A DNA stretch of 64,000 nt from Rhizobium sp. AC27/96 (GTDB taxonomy: Bacteria > Pseudomonadota > Alphaproteobacteria > Rhizobiales > Rhizobiaceae), in contig NZ_LXKN01000046.1 of NCBI RefSeq assembly GCF_001692325.1, forward strand, positions 310,001-374,000, in the 5' to 3' direction. This document shows, in pieces, positions 58,920 through 64,000 of this stretch. Each line of letters begins with the position of its first letter. Position 1 is the stretch's first letter. The notes beneath the pieces were generated by a model. It worked only from the letters and a program-made list of their open reading frames with translations, searched no databases and had not been told where the DNA came from. A program made the translations under genes and the position numbers.

Positions 58920-60494
58920 ATGAGTGCTTTCTACGCATATTTCGGCCTGCTCAGGGTCGGCTGGGTACTGGTGCGCGAAGGCGTGGTCATTTCGCTTCCG
59001 TCGGAAGGCCTGCCGCCGTCCGTCAGCCTCGCCAAATCCTTCGTCGGCATGTTTGCCCGCAAGCGCGCCAAGAGCCAGGCCCGCAGCGACCGGCTTGCCA
59101 AGGCCGTCGAGCGGCTCGGCCCTTCCTATGTGAAGATCGGCCAGTTCCTGGCGACGCGCCCCGACGTGGTTGGCGTCGACATGGCCAACGACCTGTCGCA
59201 GCTGCAGGACCGCATGGCTTTCTTCCCGCAGGCGACAGCGATGGCAGCTATCGAGGCCTCGCTCGGCCGGCGGATCGATGATCTCTATGCCAGCTTCGGC
59301 GAGCCGATCGCCGCCGCCTCCATCGCGCAGGTGCATCCGGCCGAAATCGAGACCGCGGAAGGCCGCAAGCGTGTTGCCGTCAAGGTGGTTCGCCCCGGCG
59401 TCCGTCAGCGTTTCGGCAACGATATCAAGGCGATGTACCTCGTCGCCGGGCTGCAGGAGCGCTTCCTCCCGTCCAGCCGACGTCTTCGGCCAGTCGAAGT
59501 GACGCGGACACTCGAGCAAACCACCAAGGTGGAGATGGATCTGCGGCTGGAAGCGGCTGCCCTTTCCGAGATCGCCGAGAATACGGAGAAGGATCCGGGC
59601 TTCCGCGTTCCCAAGGTTGATTGGGAGCGCACGGGACGCGACGTCATCACCATGGAGTGGATCGACGGCGTCAAGATGTCCGATGTCGAGGGATTGAAGG
59701 CCGCCGGCCACGATCTTAACACGCTCGCCGATACGCTGATCCAGTCTTTCCTTCGCCACACGCTGCGCGACGGCTTCTTCCATGCCGACATGCACCCCGG
59801 CAACCTCTTCGTCGATGCCACTGGAATGATCGTCGCCGTCGACATGGGCATCGTCGGGCGGCTCGGTCGGAAGGAACGCCGTTTCCTCGCCGAAATCCTC
59901 TATGGCTTCATCACCCGCGACTATCTCCGCGTCGCCGAAGTGCACTTCGAAGCCGGCTACGTACCTGCCCATCACAATATGGAAAGTTTCGCCCAGGCGA
60001 TCCGCGCCATCGGCGAGCCGATCCACGGCCAGCCGGCCGAAACGATCTCCATGGGCAAGCTGCTGACGCTGCTCTTCGAGGTGACCGAGCTCTTCGACAT
60101 GGAGACGCGTCCCGAACTGGTCATGCTGCAGAAGACCATGGTCGTGGTCGAGGGCGTGTCGCGCATGCTCAATCCGCGCTTCAACATGTGGAAGGCTTCG
60201 GAGCCGGTCGTCGGAGACTGGATCCGCACCAATCTCGGCCCCAAGCGCATCATGACCGACCTCAAGGACGGCCTGAAGGCAGCCGTGAAACTCGCCGAAG
60301 CCGTGCCGGAAATCGCCGCCAAGACGGAGAAGTTCCATCACGAGCTGCTGCATATGAGCGAGAATGGCCTGCGCTTCGATCCGCAGACCGCAGAAGCGAT
60401 CGGCAAGGCCGAGGCCAAGCACAGCCGCTCCGGCCGTCTGGCGCTGTGGGTCATCGCGCTGGCACTTCTTTATATCGCCTGGCATCTGAGCTGA
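58920..60494 (+). CDS. ubiB: Ubiquinone biosynthesis kinase-like protein UbiB
   Basis: ABC1/ADCK atypical kinase-like ATPase needed for ubiquinone synthesis, 524 residues. The KxGQ motif is YVKIGQFLATRPD, the Ala-rich nucleotide loop is AAASIAQVHPA, and the metal-binding positions are in FHADMHPGNLFVD and VAVDMGIVGR. One membrane helix closes the protein (LALWVIALALLYIAWHL). It follows ubiE in the same direction, probably co-transcribed. Confidence 0.95.
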   Translation: MSAFYAYFGLLRVGWVLVREGVVISLPSEGLPPSVSLAKSFVGMFARKRAKSQARSDRLAKAVERLGPSYVKIGQFLATRPDVVGVDMANDLSQLQDRMAFFPQATAMAAIEASLGRRIDDLYASFGEPIAAASIAQVHPAEIETAEGRKRVAVKVVRPGVRQRFGNDIKAMYLVAGLQERFLPSSRRLRPVEVTRTLEQTTKVEMDLRLEAAALSEIAENTEKDPGFRVPKVDWERTGRDVITMEWIDGVKMSDVEGLKAAGHDLNTLADTLIQSFLRHTLRDGFFHADMHPGNLFVDATGMIVAVDMGIVGRLGRKERRFLAEILYGFITRDYLRVAEVHFEAGYVPAHHNMESFAQAIRAIGEPIHGQPAETISMGKLLTLLFEVTELFDMETRPELVMLQKTMVVVEGVSRMLNPRFNMWKASEPVVGDWIRTNLGPKRIMTDLKDGLKAAVKLAEAVPEIAAKTEKFHHELLHMSENGLRFDPQTAEAIGKAEAKHSRSGRLALWVIALALLYIAWHLS

Positions 60495-60666
60495 TCCTCG
60501 ACGCATCTTGAGGCTTGAGCATCGGCGTGTGCCGTCTTCCTTCACACGGGAAAGGGCCGATCCCCGCTGCCCGCGCTCGCGAGCGGGAGCCTATGAGCCC
60601 AAGCAAACACAGAGTTGCATCGCAGCCGGACTCGCCTCAGAATTCACACGCCGCCGATTGAGGTGT

Positions 60667-60693
60667 TCGCCATTTGGGATATCCCATTGGCGA
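60667..60693. promoter_or_regulatory. 27-bp imperfect palindrome before the lyase gene, candidate operator
   Basis: A perfect TGGGATATCCCA (60675-60686) is extended outward by TCGCCA on the left and TGGCGA on the right, with a one-base asymmetry. It ends 40 bases before the start of the lyase gene. This size and symmetry suit a dimeric regulator; no regulator gene lies within the window part of the cluster. Confidence 0.6.
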
Positions 60694-60733
60694 TGAGGCT
60701 CGCATAGCCTTGCAAAAAAGGAGAATAACGACA

Positions 60734-62317
60734 ATGGAGCGTCAGAGAGCCGGCATCGAACTCACCGGACAGCCCTTGGGGTTCAGCGATCTGGTTCGGA
60801 TCGGCGCAGGCGTCGCGCTTCCTTCGGCATCGGAAAGTGGCATGGCGCGGGTGCGCCTGGCACGCGGCGTTCTCGAAAGCACCATCCAGTCCGGCATGCC
60901 GGTCTACGGTTCGACGACCGGCGTCGGCGCGATGAAGGATGTCGAGTGGTCGCCGGAAGATCTCGACGCCTTCAATCTCGGCCTGGTGCGTGCGCATCAT
61001 TTCGGCACTGGCGCTCCCTTTTCCATGTCGGTCGTGCGCAACGCCATGGCGATCCGCGTCAACACTGCCCTGACGGGGCAGGTCGGATGTTCGCAGGAGC
61101 TGATCGATTCCTATCTGCAGTTGCTGCGCGCCGATGTCATCCCTGTGGTACGGCGCACCGGCTCGATCGGCTGCGCCGATATCGGCCTGATGGGCCAGAT
61201 CGGCGCGGTTCTGACCGGCGTCGGCGAAGCCGTCTATCGTGGCCGCCGCATGCAGGCGGCCGATGCCTTCGACGCCGCCGGCATCAGCGCCGTGAAGATG
61301 CTCCCGCGTGACAGCCTGGCTTCGCTTAGCGTCAATGCCGTAAGCTTCGCCGCTGCCGCCGAGACCACCCGCAACGCCGCTGCCTCGATCCGCGTGCTGC
61401 TTGCTACCGCCATGATGGCCGCTGGCGCTCTTGGCGCTTCGCGTGACCCCTGGATCGCGGTGCGCCATGTCGGCACCGCCCGCGAGGCGCTGATCGGCGC
61501 CTGGCTTTGCAATGCCTCGGATGAATGGCCCTGGCCGGTCGCGACCCATGTGCAGGACCCGCTGAGCCTGCGCATGATCGGACAGGTCTTCGGCGCCGTC
61601 ATCGAGAACCTGTTGACGGCCGGTCACAAGATTCTCGCCGCCACCGGCCGCTCCGACGACAACCCCGTCATCGTCGACGGGCGCGTCATGACCTCGGGCG
61701 GTTCGCTGCCGCTCGACGTTACCATTCTGCTTGAAGCCGCCGTGATCTGCATGGCACACGCTGCCCGCAACGCCTTCAATCGCTGCGTCCTGCTCGGCAA
61801 CGGCCAACGTCGCGGCTTGCCGGTCAATCTCGTGCCGGAGGGCAAGATCGCCACTGGTTTCGGACCAATCATCAAGCTAGCGGGTGAGATCTTCTCGCGC
61901 GTGCTCTCCATGTCCAACCCGGTTTCGGCGCAATCGCTTGTCGTCGCGGGCGGCATGGAGGACGAGGCTGCCTTCCTGCCGCTGGTCATCGAACGCTTCG
62001 AGCGGCAGATGCGGGCGCTGAAGCGCCTGGCGGCATTGGAAGCGCTGCTTTCGGCCCAGGCGATGGACATCCTCGGCGACAAGCCGGAAGGCGTTGCGCG
62101 CATGCTCTACGACGTCGTGCGCAAGCATGCCGATTTCTATGTGGTCGACCGTCCCCTTTCAGCAGAAGTCGAGGCGATCGAAGAAGAGCTTGCTTCCGAG
62201 GCCTTCATTTCCGAAATGATCGCCCACAAGCCGATCCTTGCCTATGATGATTTCTTCGCGCTCGGCTCGCTGGAGCGTGTCGAAGAGCGGCTATATCGCG
62301 ACACCGTCGCCATCTGA
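60734..62317 (+). CDS. Histidine/phenylalanine ammonia-lyase homologue lacking the MIO triad
   Basis: A 527-residue member of the aromatic amino-acid lyase superfamily. The fold's landmarks are present: YGSTTGVG with Tyr58, RAHHFGTG with the conserved His, QDPLSLR with Arg280, DDNPVIV and MEDE with Glu409. At the place of Ala-Ser-Gly, which cyclises to the MIO cofactor, the sequence is GSIGCADIG (residues 143-151), and the Asn and Tyr of HAL corresponding to S199 and L277 are also changed. Ordinary MIO chemistry is thus doubtful. AAGGAG ten bases upstream sets the start. It heads a cluster with a hydantoinase-like and a carbamoylase-like gene. The reaction is unknown. Confidence 0.82.
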   Translation: MERQRAGIELTGQPLGFSDLVRIGAGVALPSASESGMARVRLARGVLESTIQSGMPVYGSTTGVGAMKDVEWSPEDLDAFNLGLVRAHHFGTGAPFSMSVVRNAMAIRVNTALTGQVGCSQELIDSYLQLLRADVIPVVRRTGSIGCADIGLMGQIGAVLTGVGEAVYRGRRMQAADAFDAAGISAVKMLPRDSLASLSVNAVSFAAAAETTRNAAASIRVLLATAMMAAGALGASRDPWIAVRHVGTAREALIGAWLCNASDEWPWPVATHVQDPLSLRMIGQVFGAVIENLLTAGHKILAATGRSDDNPVIVDGRVMTSGGSLPLDVTILLEAAVICMAHAARNAFNRCVLLGNGQRRGLPVNLVPEGKIATGFGPIIKLAGEIFSRVLSMSNPVSAQSLVVAGGMEDEAAFLPLVIERFERQMRALKRLAALEALLSAQAMDILGDKPEGVARMLYDVVRKHADFYVVDRPLSAEVEAIEEELASEAFISEMIAHKPILAYDDFFALGSLERVEERLYRDTVAI

Positions 62318-62344
62318 ACCAACCGATAAGCGGAGAGAATGCAT

Positions 62345-63727
62345 ATGGCCGATTTCGATCTTGTTCTTCAGGGCACGGTTGTTTTGCCTGAGCGCATCGT
62401 GGAGGCGGGTTATGTCGCCGTGCGCGACGGCAAGATCGCCGAGATCGGCATCGGCGTGCCGCCAGCGGCACGCGAGCGGCATCTGCTCGGCAAGGCGCTG
62501 ATCCTGCCCGGCGCGATCGATGCGCAGGTGCATTCGCTATCGCAGAAGGATCAGGAAGACTTCGTCTGGTCGACGCGCTCGGCGGCGGCCGGCGGCGTCA
62601 CCACCATCGTCGACATGCCCTATGACGAAGGCAATCTCGTCTGCTCGGCTGAATCCTTGAAGAAGAAGATCGACCATGCCTCTCCGCAGGCGCGCGTCGA
62701 TTTCGCTCTCTATGGCACGATCGACCCGGAAGAGGGCCCGGCGCGCATCGCCGAAATGGTCGAGGCCGGCGTTGCCGCCTTCAAATTCTCGACCTTCGGC
62801 ACGGACCCGAAGCGCTTCCCCCGCATCCCGCCTGCTCTTCTCGACGCCTGCTTTGCCGCCATCGCGCCGACCGGGCTGACCGCCGGGGTCCACAATGAGG
62901 ATGACGAAGCGGTCCGCACCTATATGGAGCAGGTGAAGGCGAGCGGCGTGACCGACTATCGCGCCCACGGCCTTTCCCGCCCGCCGATCACTGAGCTTCT
63001 CGCCATGCACACGATCTTCGAGACGGGTGCGGATACCGGCTGCCCGGCCCATGTCGTGCATTGCTCGCTCGGCCGTGGCTATGATATTGCCCGCGCCTAT
63101 CGCCGCGACGGCTTCGAAGCGACCGTTGAATGCTGCATCCATTATCTGACGCTCGACGAGGAAAACGATGTGCGGCGCCTCGGCGGCAAGGCGAAAATCA
63201 ATCCGCCGATCCGCCCGCGCGCCGAAGTGGAAAGCTTGTGGCGCAAGGTGGCGGAAGGCAATGTCTGGCTGGTCTCGACCGACCATGTCAGCTGGTCGGA
63301 AAACCGCAAGACCAATCCGGATATGCTGGCGAACGCTTCCGGCGTGCCGGGACTGGAGGTCATGGTGCCGCTCTTCGTCAAGGGTGCTCTCGAACGCGGC
63401 GTGCCGCTCACCTGGGCCGCGAAGCTGATGGCAGAGAATCCGGCTAAGCATTTCCGTCTCGACCATATCAAGGGCGCGCTGACGCCGGGCAAGGATGCCG
63501 ACATCGTCGTGCTGGAACCACGCGAAATGGTCTATGACGCAGCCGCCAGCGGCAACAATGTCGTTGGCTGGAGCCCCTATAACGGCATCCGTCTGCCCTG
63601 GACTGTGTCGGCCGCCTACCTTAGAGGCAAGCAGATCACCGAGGGACAGAAGGTGCTGGCCGAACCCGGCTCCGGCAACTTCGTGCGCCCCTTGCCTCGC
63701 CAAATCATTGCCGGAGATGCTGCCTGA
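62345..63727 (+). CDS. Cyclic-amide hydrolase (hydantoinase/allantoinase-like amidohydrolase)
   Basis: TIM-barrel amidohydrolase of 460 residues that should open a cyclic ureide or imide ring. The metal-site pattern is IDAQVH (Asp59, Gln61, His63), the carbamylated Lys is probably Lys147 in AAFKFST, then His183 (GVHNED), His239 (VVHCSL) and Asp313 (STDH). Gln replaces the first His of the usual DxHxH. A second ATG at 62345, nine bases after GGAGA, is preferred to that at 62339. It starts 27 bases after the lyase and shares one base with the next gene (TGATG). Dihydropyrimidinase, allantoinase and hydantoinase are all possible. Confidence 0.85.
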   Translation: MADFDLVLQGTVVLPERIVEAGYVAVRDGKIAEIGIGVPPAARERHLLGKALILPGAIDAQVHSLSQKDQEDFVWSTRSAAAGGVTTIVDMPYDEGNLVCSAESLKKKIDHASPQARVDFALYGTIDPEEGPARIAEMVEAGVAAFKFSTFGTDPKRFPRIPPALLDACFAAIAPTGLTAGVHNEDDEAVRTYMEQVKASGVTDYRAHGLSRPPITELLAMHTIFETGADTGCPAHVVHCSLGRGYDIARAYRRDGFEATVECCIHYLTLDEENDVRRLGGKAKINPPIRPRAEVESLWRKVAEGNVWLVSTDHVSWSENRKTNPDMLANASGVPGLEVMVPLFVKGALERGVPLTWAAKLMAENPAKHFRLDHIKGALTPGKDADIVVLEPREMVYDAAASGNNVVGWSPYNGIRLPWTVSAAYLRGKQITEGQKVLAEPGSGNFVRPLPRQIIAGDAA

Positions 63728-64000
63728 TGACCGACACCAAACGCCGCAACCTGCCCGTCAACGCCGACCGCATCGCTGAAGACATCGATGCGCTGGCCGG
63801 CATTACCGAGCCCGGCCACCCCTGGACGCGCCGCGCCTTTTCGCCGCTCTTCCTCGAAGGGCGCGCCTATATCGACGCACGGATGAAGGCGGCAGGACTT
63901 GAGACGCGCATGGATGCCGCCGGCAACCTGATCGGCCGTCGCGCCGGCGCGAAACCCGGCCTCGGCACGATCCTTGTCGGCTCGCATTCCGACACCGTTC
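63727..64000 (+). CDS. M20-family N-carbamoyl-amino-acid hydrolase-like enzyme, 3' end cut
   Basis: The first 91 residues of a zinc-dependent amidase, running out of the window. WTRRAFSPLFLEGRAYID, DAAGNLIGRRAG and LVGSHSDTV match N-carbamoyl-L-amino-acid hydrolase and allantoate amidohydrolase; the His and Asp of SHSDTV are metal-site residues. It would hydrolyse the linear ureido product of the preceding cyclic-amide hydrolase. The start overlaps the stop of that gene, so they are coupled. Confidence 0.85.
   Translation, partial: MTDTKRRNLPVNADRIAEDIDALAGITEPGHPWTRRAFSPLFLEGRAYIDARMKAAGLETRMDAAGNLIGRRAGAKPGLGTILVGSHSDTV

Overview
The window is a gene-dense stretch of chromosome from an alphaproteobacterium of the Rhizobium group. 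The evidence is the high GC content, the protein types (ornithine-lipid enzymes OlsA and OlsB, a malic enzyme with a fused phosphotransacetylase-like domain, DUF1150, a Fur/Mur protein without its CxxC, a PraR/PhrR-like regulator next to lnt/actA), RIME-like mosaic repeats, and a gene order that I recall from Sinorhizobium meliloti (metK to olsA, glnD-mutS-tme-olsB, rpsT-fadB-mutM-ubiE-ubiB). I see no rRNA, tRNA, CRISPR array, insertion sequence or prophage. Almost everything is housekeeping. The species cannot be named from sequence reading alone.

Layout. 1-5.4 kb: the end of a ribokinase, a methyl-accepting chemotaxis protein, a nucleoside hydrolase, and a small heat-shock protein with a DUF1150 partner; the heat-shock leader may be a ROSE-type thermometer. 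5.5-27.5 kb: a long run of genes on the minus strand, read from mutS downward through glnD, murJ, trpS, a universal stress protein, an Nfu protein, tsaB, rimI, fur/mur, olsA, miaB, phoH, ybeY, corC, lnt, a PraR-like regulator, metK and trmB. It mixes tRNA and ribosome maturation, envelope lipid and lipoprotein synthesis, and nitrogen and metal control. 27.6-38.8 kb: malic enzyme, a class III nucleotide cyclase, olsB with a candidate PHO box, a hybrid histidine kinase, lspA, two RNA methyltransferases and small genes. 38.9-45.8 kb: ihfB, sppA, then lptC-lptA-lptB-rpoN-hpf-ptsN, the conserved lipopolysaccharide-transport and sigma-54/PTS-Ntr block. 46-51.1 kb: grpE and hrcA, then divergent rph, a VOC protein, rdgB and hemW. 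51.2-53.3 kb: a DMT exporter and a divergent LysR regulator. 53.3-57.9 kb: dnaA, a long non-coding region rich in GANTC methylation sites, rpsT, an enoyl-CoA hydratase and mutM. 58-60.5 kb: ubiE and ubiB for ubiquinone.

60.7-64 kb is the most unusual part. A three-gene set, cut by the window end, encodes a homologue of histidine/phenylalanine ammonia-lyases whose cofactor-forming Ala-Ser-Gly is replaced, a cyclic-amide hydrolase of the hydantoinase/allantoinase type, and an N-carbamoyl-amino-acid-hydrolase-like M20 enzyme. A 27-bp imperfect palindrome lies just upstream. This looks like an inducible catabolic pathway in which an elimination is followed by ring opening and decarbamoylation; the substrate is unknown.

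Several control signals can be read directly: strong intrinsic terminators, a PHO-box-like repeat before olsB, a 16-bp inverted repeat in the lysR/DMT divergent region, and the GANTC cluster upstream of dnaA. Three families of palindromic intergenic repeats are present, one of which supplies the last codons of a transporter gene.
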